Source: Streptomyces sp. SID14478
GTDB taxonomy: Bacteria; Actinomycetota; Actinomycetes; Streptomycetales; Streptomycetaceae
Direction of reading: 5' to 3'
DNA: 64,000 nt
Assembly: GCF_010548525.1 (NCBI RefSeq)
Contig: NZ_JAAGMG010000142.1
Span: 17,306 to 81,305, forward strand
The number at the start of each line of letters is the position of its first letter. The stretch's first letter is position 1. Positions 34,542 through 42,562 of this stretch are shown one piece after another. Under the pieces are notes generated by a model. The model did not search any database and was not told the DNA's origin. It was given only the letters and a program-made list of their open reading frames with translations. The translations under genes and the position numbers were made by a program.

Positions 34542-34721
34542 ATGTTCGCCATCGCCGCTGCCGTGCTGTTTTTCCTGGCCTTCCTGATCAACGCCGCCGA
34601 CATCTCGACGAACGACGTCTTCACCTCGGTGAACGTCATGCTCCTCGGGCTCACCGCGCTGGCCCTTCATCTTGCGGGGGCCGGCGGGTGGGCGCGCAGC
34701 AGATCGTCGCGCCGTCGTTGA
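34542..34721 (+). CDS. Small two-helix membrane protein, 59 aa
   Basis: The ATG at 34542 follows GGGAG and gives MFAIAAAVLFFLAFLINAAD, a first helix. A second helix (NVMLLGLTALALHLAG) and a basic tail follow. It is divergent from the basic protein gene at 34398. The family is unrecognised but typical of small actinobacterial membrane proteins. Confidence 0.65.
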   Translation: MFAIAAAVLFFLAFLINAADISTNDVFTSVNVMLLGLTALALHLAGAGGWARSRSSRRR

Positions 34722-34770
34722 GGCGGCCCGCGCGGCAGCGCGCCCCGCAACGCGTCTGTCGCTCCTGACG

Positions 34771-34825
34771 GAGTTGAGCCCCGCAACGGCCTCGATGAGG
34801 TCGGTACGGGGCTCAACTCCTTTTT
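34771..34825. terminator. Bidirectional terminator with T-tract
   Basis: Arms 34771-34783 and 34807-34819 pair perfectly over 13 bp. The apical region contains a second small stem. A CTTTTT run follows at 34820-34825. It lies between the convergent ends of the small membrane protein gene and the sigma factor gene. Confidence 0.9.
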
Positions 34826-34834
34826 GTGCAGGTG

Positions 34835-35713
34835 CTATTGCTCGGTCATCAATCCTGCCCTGAGGCCCGCGACAACACGGGAGATGAGGCGGGACACGTG
34901 CATCTGCGAGCAGCCGATCTCGTCGGCGATCTGCTGCTGGGTGCGCTCCTCGACGAAGCGCAGGTGGAGCAGGCGCCGATCACGCTCGTCGAGGTCGGCG
35001 ATCAAAGGCGCGAGGGAGTGGAAATTCTCCACGAGTTCGAAGCGGTCCTCGTCGCAGCCGAGGAAGTCGCCCAGCAGCACCTCGGCATCGTCGTCCTTGC
35101 CGTTGGCCGCCGCGTCCAGGGAGACGCTGTTGTAGCCGTTCGACGCCCTCTGCGCCTCGGCCACCTCGGACGGCTCCAGCTGCATCAGCTCGGCGAGCTC
35201 CGCCGTCGAAGGCAGGCGCCCGAGTCGAGTACGCAACTCCTCGGTGGCCCGGGACAGTTCGAGCCGGGCCTCCTGGAGGCGACGCGGCACGTGCACGGCC
35301 CAGGACGTGTCCCGGAAGAACCGCTTGATCTCGCCGGTGATGTACGGGATGGCGAAGGAGGTGAATTCGACCTCGCGGCAGAGTTCGAACCGGTCGATCG
35401 CCTTGATCAGGCCGATCGTGCCGACCTGGGTGATGTCCTCCATTTCCTGCGGTCCGCGGTGCTTGAACCGCGACGCCACGTACTGCACCAAGGAGAGGTT
35501 GACCTCGATGAGCACGTTGCGCACGTAGCTGTACTCGTGCGTGCCCTCCTCGAGTTCGGTGAGGCGCGAGAAGAAGTGCCGCACGATACCGCGGGCGTCC
35601 TTCGGCGCGATCGAGGCCGGGTCTGCGTAAGCGCGGGCGAGAAGGCTCTCCTGGTCCGCTTGGTTCTTCTGGGCTGCTTCGTGGGTCTGTGCGCGTTCTG
35701 TCGTATTGATCAT
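34835..35713 (-). CDS. SigB/SigF/SigG-family RNA polymerase sigma factor
   Basis: The 292-residue sigma factor of the stress/sporulation subgroup contains region 2 (NVLIEVNLSLVQYVASRFKH, then EDITQVGTIGLIKAIDRFE and FTSFAIPYITGEIKRFFRDT). Region 3 follows with VPRRLQEARLELSRA. Region 4 has LRFVEERTQQQIADEIGCSQ and MHVSRLISR. Its ATG overlaps the stop of the STAS-like gene (ATGA, 35710-35713), making it the last gene of a four-gene coupled operon with PP2C and B12-binding proteins. It is regulated presumably by partner switching, although no anti-sigma kinase is encoded here. A close paralogue is at 59652-60521. Confidence 0.95.
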   Translation of the reverse strand: MINTTERAQTHEAAQKNQADQESLLARAYADPASIAPKDARGIVRHFFSRLTELEEGTHEYSYVRNVLIEVNLSLVQYVASRFKHRGPQEMEDITQVGTIGLIKAIDRFELCREVEFTSFAIPYITGEIKRFFRDTSWAVHVPRRLQEARLELSRATEELRTRLGRLPSTAELAELMQLEPSEVAEAQRASNGYNSVSLDAAANGKDDDAEVLLGDFLGCDEDRFELVENFHSLAPLIADLDERDRRLLHLRFVEERTQQQIADEIGCSQMHVSRLISRVVAGLRAGLMTEQ

Positions 35714-36060
35714 GCGTCCGCCCCTTCGAATCGTGTGCTGCTGTCGTGGTCGGTCATCTGCCGCGCTGGTGGCGCGCCCCCGCAGGGGGCAGGGGCGCGC
35801 CCGGCTCCGGCCGACTCGTGTCCGTGAGGGATTGTTGCCGCCTGGCCGATGACGTGGTCGACGGTTTCGGTGGTGGTCAAAAGCTGGGCCGTCCGCACCG
35901 AGCGTGCGGTGAGGTGCAAGGTCACGTGCTCCTTGTCGAGTCGTTGGCGCCGCGCCAGGAGGGGCGGCGGGTTCATGGCGTCGAAGCCGCTCGAGTCCGC
36001 GCGGTCCGGTCGCAGCCGGCGTGCCGCGGCGGGCTGGATGGCTTCGCGGGCGGCGGTCAC
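35710..36060 (-). CDS. N-terminally truncated STAS (anti-anti-sigma) protein
   Basis: The frame from GTG 36058-36060 overlaps the upstream stop (GTGA) and the downstream sigma start (ATGA), so it is translated in the operon. Of 116 residues, the segment ADSSGFDAMNPPPLLARRQR followed by DKEHVTLHLTARSVRTAQLL matches the second half of a STAS domain. It includes the DSSG loop whose Ser is phosphorylated in SpoIIAA/RsbV. The first two strands and helix of STAS are missing, replaced by about 20 Ala/Arg-rich residues. An His/Pro-rich tail follows. It may be decaying or may work in an altered way. Confidence 0.6.
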   Translation of the reverse strand: MTAAREAIQPAAARRLRPDRADSSGFDAMNPPPLLARRQRLDKEHVTLHLTARSVRTAQLLTTTETVDHVIGQAATIPHGHESAGAGRAPAPCGGAPPARQMTDHDSSTRFEGADA

Positions 36061-37181
36061 GCGGTCCCTCCGAGTGCGCAGGCGCTGAGAGCGGTGCGTG
36101 CGGCGGCGAGGGCGCCGGTGGCGCGCGGGAAGTCGATGAGCTGGTGCTCCAGGGAGTCGAGCACGGGCAGCAGGCTCCTCGGCGGGACGCCGCGGGCCTG
36201 CAGGATGTCGGCGGTCCAGGTCAGGAAAGTGGTGAACAGGTCGGCGTCGTCCACGTACACGGCCGTGGCCAGGTACGTGACGATGTGGTCGATGTCCTCG
36301 GCGGTGCGCTCGCGCTGGTACTCGGAGTAGGAGCGCAGGGGCGGGAATGCGGCCTCGACGTCGAGGAGTGCTTGTTTGACCAGCTGTCGTTTCGTCTGCC
36401 TGACCAGCGTGTACTCCTGGTCCTTCAAGTGCGGCAGGTCCAGGTCGGGCAGGCGGGCCGCGGCCGCGGTGGGCCGTTCGAGCCCCTGCATCAGCACACG
36501 GTGGGCACCGGGGGCGTCCGGAGCCCAGGCGGCCTGCATCTGGTGGGCGTACCGGCCCCGGGGACCGAATGCGGCGCCCCCGGCCATGACGGGGACACCC
36601 GCGGCCTGGCACGTGCTGATCGCCGTGTGCGCGGTCGGCAGGTGCGCCGGGATGGAGGAGGACAGGAGGACCGCGTCCGTCGGCCGTTGATGGAGGTGGG
36701 CTATCAGGTGCTCGGTGGGCACCTGGGCGCCCAGGTAGTCCACGCGCCAGCCGCGCAGGCGCAGCACCTCGGTGACCAGACGGGCGGGCAGGGCGTGCCA
36801 CTCACCGTCCACGCAGGCCACCGTGACCCGGCCCGGGGTGTCCGTGTCGGCCAGTGCTGAGGCTGCTGCGTCGGCGACGGCGGAGACGCAGCGTTCGTTC
36901 AGGGCGGTGGCCGCGTGTTCCTGCGCCACCGTGATGGCGTTGGCCGCCCACTGGATGCCGACACGTTCCTGCACAGGTGCGATCAGCCGCAGCAGCGTCC
37001 GCTCGGCCGCGGCCAGCACGTCGCGCGCAGAGCCCGCGCCCACGGCATGCCGCACCAGGGCTACGGCGTGCGTCTCGTCGCAGGCCATTGCCGCCTGCCA
37101 CAGTTGCTCGCGCAGTTCGTCGTCACTGGCCGCCACCTCGTCCGTGGTGGCCTCCGGGGTCATGGGGGCAGCTGTGGTCAT
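36057..37181 (-). CDS. Cobalamin (B12)-binding domain protein, putative light or B12 sensor
   Basis: The 374-residue product starts at ATG 37179-37181, overlapping the PP2C stop (ATGA). Residues about 20-110 form the helical cap with VGIQWAANAITVAQEHAATA. Its Trp78, Glu88 and His89 have the spacing of the CarH W...EH motif over adenosylcobalamin. Residues about 118-235 form the Rossmann B12 domain: VACVDGEWHALPARL has the candidate lower ligand His129, and VPVMAGGAAFG is the GG loop. No MerR DNA-binding domain is present. A helical domain (about 245-374) follows instead. Position between a phosphatase and a STAS/sigma pair suggests it feeds a signal into partner switching. Confidence 0.75.
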   Translation of the reverse strand: MTTAAPMTPEATTDEVAASDDELREQLWQAAMACDETHAVALVRHAVGAGSARDVLAAAERTLLRLIAPVQERVGIQWAANAITVAQEHAATALNERCVSAVADAAASALADTDTPGRVTVACVDGEWHALPARLVTEVLRLRGWRVDYLGAQVPTEHLIAHLHQRPTDAVLLSSSIPAHLPTAHTAISTCQAAGVPVMAGGAAFGPRGRYAHQMQAAWAPDAPGAHRVLMQGLERPTAAAARLPDLDLPHLKDQEYTLVRQTKRQLVKQALLDVEAAFPPLRSYSEYQRERTAEDIDHIVTYLATAVYVDDADLFTTFLTWTADILQARGVPPRSLLPVLDSLEHQLIDFPRATGALAAARTALSACALGGTA

Positions 37182-38854
37182 GAGGGGAAACCGCCTTGCG
37201 TGGTGCCGTCGACGGCCGCGAGGTAAGGGGTGCGCGGTGCGGTGATGGCCAGCACGGCCATGTCGTCGTGCGGTCCCTCGCCGACCCACTGGGCGGCGAC
37301 CATCTGCAGGCGTTCGGTGATCGCTTCGGCCGGCATACCGGCGCACTCGGCCAGCGTGTTGCACAGGCGCTGCTCGTCGAACAGGACGTCGCCGAGCGGG
37401 CCGCCGCGGGCTTCGGTGAGGCCGTCGGAGTAGAGCAGACAGGTCTCTCCCGGTGCGAGGTCGACGGTTGCGGTGGCGACCTTGAGCAGGTCCGTGGGGA
37501 GGACGCCGATCAGAGGGCCCTTGGTCTGCGCCTTTTCCACTCGTCCGTCGGTCCGCAGGATCAGGGGGGCGGGGTGCCCGGCGCTGGAGATCCGCAGCCG
37601 CACGCGGCGTCGCTCGCGTCGTACGGAGGCCAGGGCCAGGGTCGCGAACCGTGTGTGGTGCGAGGTCAGCAGCGCGTTGTTGAGCAGCGTGAGCAGCTTG
37701 AGGTGGTCGGCGGCGAAGGGCAGCAGTGCCTCTATCGTGTTGCGGATCTTCCCGGTCAGTACGGCCGCCTCAAGTCCTTTGCCGCACACGTCGCCCAGGA
37801 CCGCGAAGGTCTCCGGGTCGTCGCTGTCGACGGGATAGACGTCGTAGAAGTCTCCGCCGATCCGGTCGGTGGCCGAGGCCGCACGGTAGCGGCCGGAGAA
37901 GTCGATGCCGTGCACGCTCTCGAGCACGGGCGGCAGCAGCTCGCGCATCAGGACGTCCGTGATGTGCCGCTGCTCGGCATAGATCCGCGCCGAGGACAGG
38001 GCCACGCCCGCGCGGGTGGCGAAGAGCCGGGCGAAGGCCTCCTCGGTCTCGGTGAACGCCGCTTCCTCGCTGTGCCGCAGCAGCACCATCGCACCGGCGG
38101 GTACGCCGTGCCCGGGCAGCGGGACCACCACGAGCGAGCCGATCTGTGCGCGCCCGGCCGTGAACTGCTCCGGGAGCGCCCAGTCCGGCACGAGATCCGG
38201 ATCGATCCATCGTGACGGCACGGGCGGGAAACCCGCCAGCGCCTCCGCGAGGCCGGGCATCTCCTCCGGGTCCAGCGCGATGGTCTCCTGCTCCACCGGC
38301 TCGCCGGTGACGCACCAGGTGACGGGGTACAGCTGTCCCGAGCTGACGCCGACGACGACCGCCGCGTCCGCGAGATGCGTGGCCGCTATGCGGGCGGTCA
38401 CTTCCGCGCACCGGTTCACGTTCAGCGATGCCAGAAGCTCGTCGGACATCTCGTGCCTGGCCCGCGAGCGAGCTCTTTCCTCGGCCAACTCTGCGCGCAG
38501 ATGGCGTAGTTCACTGTCGTCGACCAGCCACCACGCCACCTCGCCGCCAGCCGCGCGGCTCGCGAAGGCGTCCACGGTCGCCTCGCCGATCCGGCCGCGG
38601 ACCGCCACGGAGGGGCCCGGGCCGTCGCCCACGGCGCCCCGGACGACGTCGGCGTGCGCTTCGGCCAGCCAGGAAGGCGCCACGTCCGCGAGCAGGGCGC
38701 CGGCCCGCAGCCCTGCCAGGAGGGCGCCGGCCCGGTCGTCGCAGGCCATTACGCGTCCCGCCGTATCCACCGTGACAGACGGGTGCGAGGTGCCGTGGCG
38801 GGCAGCGGGGCTGTGGTTTCGGGGGGAACGCGCCGGTTCCGTTGGGGACTTCAT
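37178..38854 (-). CDS. RsbU/SpoIIE-type PP2C phosphatase with N-terminal sensor domains
   Basis: About 558 residues. A PAS-like N-terminus (SVTVDTAGRVMACDDRAGAL) is followed by a coiled segment (about 118-140). A GAF-like domain (about 145-300) comes next, then the PP2C/SpoIIE catalytic domain. Metal-binding Asp residues are visible in RIGGDFYDVYPVD, LGDVCGKGLEAAVLT, YSDGLTEA and GEGPHDDMAVL. It would dephosphorylate a STAS anti-anti-sigma factor. It is the first gene of the coupled operon to the sigma factor. ATG 38852-38854 is chosen; GTG 38857 directly precedes it. Its promoter region has a 16-bp palindrome at 38970-38985. Confidence 0.9.
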   Translation of the reverse strand: MKSPTEPARSPRNHSPAARHGTSHPSVTVDTAGRVMACDDRAGALLAGLRAGALLADVAPSWLAEAHADVVRGAVGDGPGPSVAVRGRIGEATVDAFASRAAGGEVAWWLVDDSELRHLRAELAEERARSRARHEMSDELLASLNVNRCAEVTARIAATHLADAAVVVGVSSGQLYPVTWCVTGEPVEQETIALDPEEMPGLAEALAGFPPVPSRWIDPDLVPDWALPEQFTAGRAQIGSLVVVPLPGHGVPAGAMVLLRHSEEAAFTETEEAFARLFATRAGVALSSARIYAEQRHITDVLMRELLPPVLESVHGIDFSGRYRAASATDRIGGDFYDVYPVDSDDPETFAVLGDVCGKGLEAAVLTGKIRNTIEALLPFAADHLKLLTLLNNALLTSHHTRFATLALASVRRERRRVRLRISSAGHPAPLILRTDGRVEKAQTKGPLIGVLPTDLLKVATATVDLAPGETCLLYSDGLTEARGGPLGDVLFDEQRLCNTLAECAGMPAEAITERLQMVAAQWVGEGPHDDMAVLAITAPRTPYLAAVDGTTQGGFPS

Positions 38855-38969
38855 CACGTGGGACCCGCTGCGTGCGGGGTCCCCATCATCCTTCGCTCGG
38901 GGTCCTGGGGCGGCAATCAGTGCTGGTTGATTGGCCTAGACTGCTCCATGATCATTACGAATCACCATA

Positions 38970-38985
38970 GTTGCCATAGGGCAAC
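38970..38985. promoter_or_regulatory. 16-bp palindrome upstream of PP2C operon
   Basis: GTTGCC-ATAG-GGCAAC is a perfect inverted repeat 116 bp upstream of the phosphatase start, in the spacer to the divergent MarR gene (39403). A 13/16 identical copy precedes the second phosphatase gene (41610-41625). The rest of the 38855-39402 spacer holds no gene. Confidence 0.65.
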
Positions 38986-39402
38986 AGTCGCATGATCCAG
39001 GGCTCCCGGGCAACCATGCCCACCCTCAGTCGCCCACGGCCCCACCCGCCGACCGAGACCGCCGGCAGTCGTGGGCAGGAGCCGAGTACCACAAGACGCA
39101 GAAAACGAACCGAATTCGCGGAACCAGTGCGCACCTTCGGCCGACTCACATCCCTTTCTGCCGGCCCTGGCCCTGGGCTCGCATCTCGCGCACCCTCAGA
39201 ACCGGGCAGCGGACGGCACGTCGTATTCCCAGGCGCAACGCTTCTCGATGCGTACCACCACGCCCACCCGTGGCTCTCCCCCACAAATCTTCACGACTGC
39301 ACCGGAGATCGTCACGGCGGGGCACGGATACTTTGCGCACAACGGGCACACGAGGGGTACGAGTACCGACAACCTCAGCCCGCGAGAGGTTCACTTCACC
39401 TT

Positions 39403-39900
39403 ATGGACGACAGTGACGGTCGCGCTGACTTCGTCGGCCCCCTGAACTACCCCCGCCCTGCTCTGGCGCCGGAGACGACGGCGGCACTCGACATGCTCGT
39501 GACACTGTGGACGCACACCGCCAGGAACGGCACACCGCAGCTCTCCGCACTGCAACTCCGCGCCCTGCACACCACGCGGACCAGGCCCGGCATCAATCTC
39601 AGTGCCCTCGCGGGGACCATCGGCACCATGCCGTCGGCCGCCAGCAGGCTGTGCGACCGCCTGGAGGCCGCAGGCCTGATCCGCCGGGAGCCCAGTCCGG
39701 CCAACCGTCGCACGATCGGCCTCACGCTCACCCGGCGCGGGCACAATGCGCTCGATGCCGTGACGGCCCGGCGCGAACGCCTGCTCAACGAGGTACTCGA
39801 CCGCATGCCCACGAGCCTGCGACACCAGCTGCTGAACGGCCTGCACGGCTTCGCCGTGGCGGCGCCCCCGCCCGAGGCCGACGGACCGAAGCCCCCCTGA
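39403..39900 (+). CDS. MarR-family regulator (copy 1)
   Basis: The ATG at 39403 gives 165 residues. The winged helix is clear: LSALQLRALHTTR, LSALAGTIGTMPSAASRLCD, RLEAAGLIRREPSPANRR and IGLTLTRRGHNALDAV. It is similar throughout to the regulator at 41799-42296 (shared SRLCDRLEA.GL..R.PS...RR...LTL). It is divergent from the PP2C operon, with a palindrome in between, so it probably controls that operon and itself. No ligand is known. The leader is long (about 400 bp from the divergent start), and the frame is open upstream without coding bias. Confidence 0.85.
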   Translation: MDDSDGRADFVGPLNYPRPALAPETTAALDMLVTLWTHTARNGTPQLSALQLRALHTTRTRPGINLSALAGTIGTMPSAASRLCDRLEAAGLIRREPSPANRRTIGLTLTRRGHNALDAVTARRERLLNEVLDRMPTSLRHQLLNGLHGFAVAAPPPEADGPKPP

Positions 39901-40056
39901 CGGCAGCGCAGCCATGTCCGAGCGCTCCACGGGCGAGCCGCCCGGCCGGAGAAGCCGCTCACCGAGTCCGATCGCACGAAGCATGTTTGCCGCGCCGCTG
40001 AGCGGCCAAGCGAAGGTCAGCACATGATGTCGATGCCAGAAGGACGGTGAGCGGAC

Positions 40057-40230
40057 ATGACCGCCAGCGAGAAGGCCAAGGCAAAGACCGAGCAGGCCAG
40101 CGGCACCGCCAAGGAAGCCGCCGGACGCGCCGTGGGCAACGAGCGCCTCACCGCGGAAGGCCGTGCCCAGCAGATGAAGGGCGACGCCCGCGAGGCCAAG
40201 GAAAAGACCAAGGACATCGGCAAGCACTGA
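40057..40230 (+). CDS. CsbD-like stress protein (second copy)
   Basis: The ATG at 40057 gives 57 residues beginning MTASEKAKAKTEQASGTAKE and ending KDIGKH, with the GRAVGNERLTAEGRA core. It is paralogous to 31374-31547. Small, highly charged, Lys/Ala-rich CsbD proteins accumulate under general stress; this copy probably depends on a SigB-like factor. It is followed 6 bp later by a 56-bp perfect palindrome acting as terminator. Confidence 0.85.
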   Translation: MTASEKAKAKTEQASGTAKEAAGRAVGNERLTAEGRAQQMKGDAREAKEKTKDIGKH

Positions 40231-40236
40231 GTTCAT

Positions 40237-40292
40237 CACGCATGAGTGAGGGGCGGGCCCACTGCAGTGGGCCCGCCCCTCACTCATGCGTG
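40237..40292 (+). terminator. 56-bp perfect palindrome, terminator of CsbD and PP2C genes
   Basis: Positions 40237-40264 are the exact reverse complement of 40265-40292, with no loop bases and CTGCAG at the centre. It lies between the convergent CsbD (plus) and PP2C (minus) genes and can terminate both. Confidence 0.9.
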
Positions 40293-40346
40293 GCTCTTCC
40301 CCGGAACGCGCATGCTCCGTTCCCGGCGGCGCGGCACGGGCCGACC

Positions 40347-41528
40347 TCAGGCGCGGGCGTCGCGCCCGAACCAGTCCAGGCACAACACCAGTGCGTCATC
40401 GCCGACTTCCGGGCCGGGGCCCGCATCCAGGTACTCGGACAACTCCTGCAGGATCGCGCGCGGCACGGCCGCCGCCGGCAGCAGGCGCGCCGCCTGGATC
40501 GCTCGCCCCAGCATCTTTTCGCCGAAGGCCTCGCCCTTGTCCGACAACGCGGCGAACACGCCGTCACTGACGAACACCAGACGGTCGCCCGGCACCACCT
40601 GGAACTCCTGCGTGACGTAGTCGGTCTCCTCGAACATGCCCAGCGGCAGCTGCGCGTCGAACGGGACGTGCTCCACCGTCTTGCCCCGATGCCGCCACAG
40701 CTGCGGGGAGCCTCCGTCGACGACCTCGACACGGCCGGTGTCCAGGTCGAACGAGAGCAGCAGCGTCGCCACGTACTCCTCACCGCGGTACTGCGCGAAC
40801 AACGCCTGATCGGCCAGTGCCGCCTGGTCCGCGATGCCGATGCCCGCTCGTCGTGCGTTGCGCAGGGCGTTGACGGCCAGGCTGGTCAGCAAGGCCGCCT
40901 GGATGCCCTCACCCATGCCGTTGGTGACGCTGAGGGTGAGGGTGTTCTCGGTCTCGGCCCAGTCGAAGTTGTCGCCGTAGATGGCGTACGCCGGCTCCAG
41001 CTGAGCCCCGATCGCGTACTCCTTGCCGCCGCAGGCCCGCCCGGGAAGGAGGTCCCACTGCACCTCGGCCGCCAGCGTGAGGCGGTTGGCCCGGCGGGCC
41101 TGGAGGTAGACGTCCGTGTCCCGTTCCGCGACGAGGATCTCGTGCCCGATGACGTCGGCGATCGCGGTGATCTCGTCGACGACGTGCGGCGGCGCCTTCT
41201 CCTCCGGCAGTCGCACGGACAGGATTCCGAGCCGGTCTCCGTGCGCGGTCACCGGCACGTGCATCTCGATGGAACCCTCATGCCGGACGGTCTGGACACG
41301 CTCACGGCTGTCGAAGGCCCGCCCCTCGGCACTGCCGCGGACCGGCAGGGGCCGCCCGCCGGCCGGAGCGCCGGTAACGGACTGAAGCACCTTGGAGCTG
41401 TAGTCGACGAGGAGCAGATCGACGTACAGGGCTCCGTAGTACTCGGCCAGTGCGGCACGCGCCGCGGGAAGGAGGTCGTACGGTGCGGCGGTGCGCAGCG
41501 CGCGCTCCACAGCCAGGAAGTTCGTCAC
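40347..41528 (-). CDS. PP2C-type phosphatase with N-terminal GAF-like domain
   Basis: From GTG 41526-41528 (after AAGG) the product is 393 residues; GTG 41555 is an alternative. Residues about 1-140 look like a GAF sensor (LYVDLLLVDYSSKVLQSVTG; EGSIEMHVPVTAHGDRLGIL). The SpoIIE/PP2C domain follows with YGDNFDWAE, VTNGMGEGIQAALLTSLAVN, FVSDGVFAAL and GDDALVL. The second motif has Asn where classical RsbU has Asp, as in a common Streptomyces subgroup. Its target is presumably a STAS protein. It follows a MarR gene on the same strand and is preceded by the 16-bp palindrome at 41610-41625. Confidence 0.85.
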   Translation of the reverse strand: MTNFLAVERALRTAAPYDLLPAARAALAEYYGALYVDLLLVDYSSKVLQSVTGAPAGGRPLPVRGSAEGRAFDSRERVQTVRHEGSIEMHVPVTAHGDRLGILSVRLPEEKAPPHVVDEITAIADVIGHEILVAERDTDVYLQARRANRLTLAAEVQWDLLPGRACGGKEYAIGAQLEPAYAIYGDNFDWAETENTLTLSVTNGMGEGIQAALLTSLAVNALRNARRAGIGIADQAALADQALFAQYRGEEYVATLLLSFDLDTGRVEVVDGGSPQLWRHRGKTVEHVPFDAQLPLGMFEETDYVTQEFQVVPGDRLVFVSDGVFAALSDKGEAFGEKMLGRAIQAARLLPAAAVPRAILQELSEYLDAGPGPEVGDDALVLCLDWFGRDARA

Positions 41529-41609
41529 GGCAGCCTTCGTTGGTGGTGCGAGCACAGCTCAGCGGTGGTCGGGACATCGGGCCGAACAAATCGTCGCCGT
41601 CGAGCAAAT

Positions 41610-41625
41610 ATTGTCATGGGGCAAC
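41610..41625. promoter_or_regulatory. Second copy of the 16-bp phosphatase-promoter palindrome
   Basis: ATTGTCATGGGGCAAC matches the element at 38970-38985 (GTTGCCATAGGGCAAC) at 13 of 16 positions, including GGGCAAC. It lies about 80 bp upstream of the PP2C start in a 270-bp spacer after the MarR gene. Confidence 0.6.
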
Positions 41626-41798
41626 GGTTGAGTGTATCTCCCCCGTCTGTGCGGGAGCGCGGAAGTGAGATCCGGCCTCCGATGGCCTGCGACCTTCGAC
41701 CTCAAAAGACCATGAACGCAGACATACCGGCGCGGCTGGAGAGACCCGCCCGACCGACGCCGGTGCGCGCACCCACGCAGCCCGGCCGACGTGGCGGG

Positions 41799-42296
41799 TC
41801 AGGCGATCGCCGAAGCGTCTTCGTCCTCGGCCGGGTGCAGGCCGACATGCGCCCTCGCGGCCTGCTGCAACTGCTCCAGCCCCTCAGCCAGGATGCCCAG
41901 GTGCGCCGGCGCCATCGTCTCCAGCACCGCCTCGACCTCGCGCATACGCGCCTGGCGCAGTTCCTCCAGGACCTTCGCACCCTGGGCACTCAAGGTCAGC
42001 TCGACCTCGCGCCGGCTCGTCGCGCTGGGAATCCGCTCCAGCAGACCCGTGGCCTCCAGCCGGTCGCACAGACGGCTGATGGAGGACGGCCCCGTGCCCA
42101 GCACGTCACCCAGCGTGCGCTGGTTGACGCTCCGCTGCGCCTCGATCACCTTCAGGGCCCGCAGCTGCGAAGGAGGAATCGGCCCCGACGGCGCCTTCTC
42201 CTGCGCCCGCCCCCACAGGACCTCGAGCAGTTCGGCCACACGGTTCGCGGTGTCTGCCACCTGCTCGGGATTACGGGGCGGAAGATTTCGGGGCAT
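41799..42296 (-). CDS. MarR-family regulator (copy 2)
   Basis: The ATG at 42294-42296 follows GAGGG and gives 165 residues. HTH and wing: PIPPSQLRALKVIEAQ, RTLGDVLGTGPSSISRLCDR, LEATGLLERIPSATSRR and EVELTLSAQGAKVLEEL. It is paralogous to the regulator at 39403. It lies upstream of and co-directional with the second PP2C phosphatase. A CTCTCT-GCT-AGAGAG palindrome (42306-42320) overlaps its own leader and may be an autoregulatory site. The tail ends in AEDEDASA. Confidence 0.85.
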   Translation of the reverse strand: MPRNLPPRNPEQVADTANRVAELLEVLWGRAQEKAPSGPIPPSQLRALKVIEAQRSVNQRTLGDVLGTGPSSISRLCDRLEATGLLERIPSATSRREVELTLSAQGAKVLEELRQARMREVEAVLETMAPAHLGILAEGLEQLQQAARAHVGLHPAEDEDASAIA

Positions 42297-42562
42297 TCTT
42301 ACACCCTCTCTGCTAGAGAGTGACACGGCTGGCTGTCGAGCTTACCGTCACGCACAAACTGCCCGGAACAGCAGGCACGGCGACGACGCCCCGAAGGGGC
42401 CCGGCGGAGACCTACCCGATTGCGGCACGGGCCGGGGCCGAGCCCTGTCTCACCGTGAGGCAGCTACCCGCCCCTCGCCGCGGGTGGCGACGGTACGCCC
42501 CGGACCGGCGGGATGTCTGGGGGCCCGGTCACCGCCCCGCCCCCAGCCGGCAGACCGCCTCG

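Noticed and set aside
36021..36860. 279-codon plus-strand frame opposite the B12-binding gene
   Set aside because: Antisense of a gene coupled by 4-bp overlaps to both neighbours.
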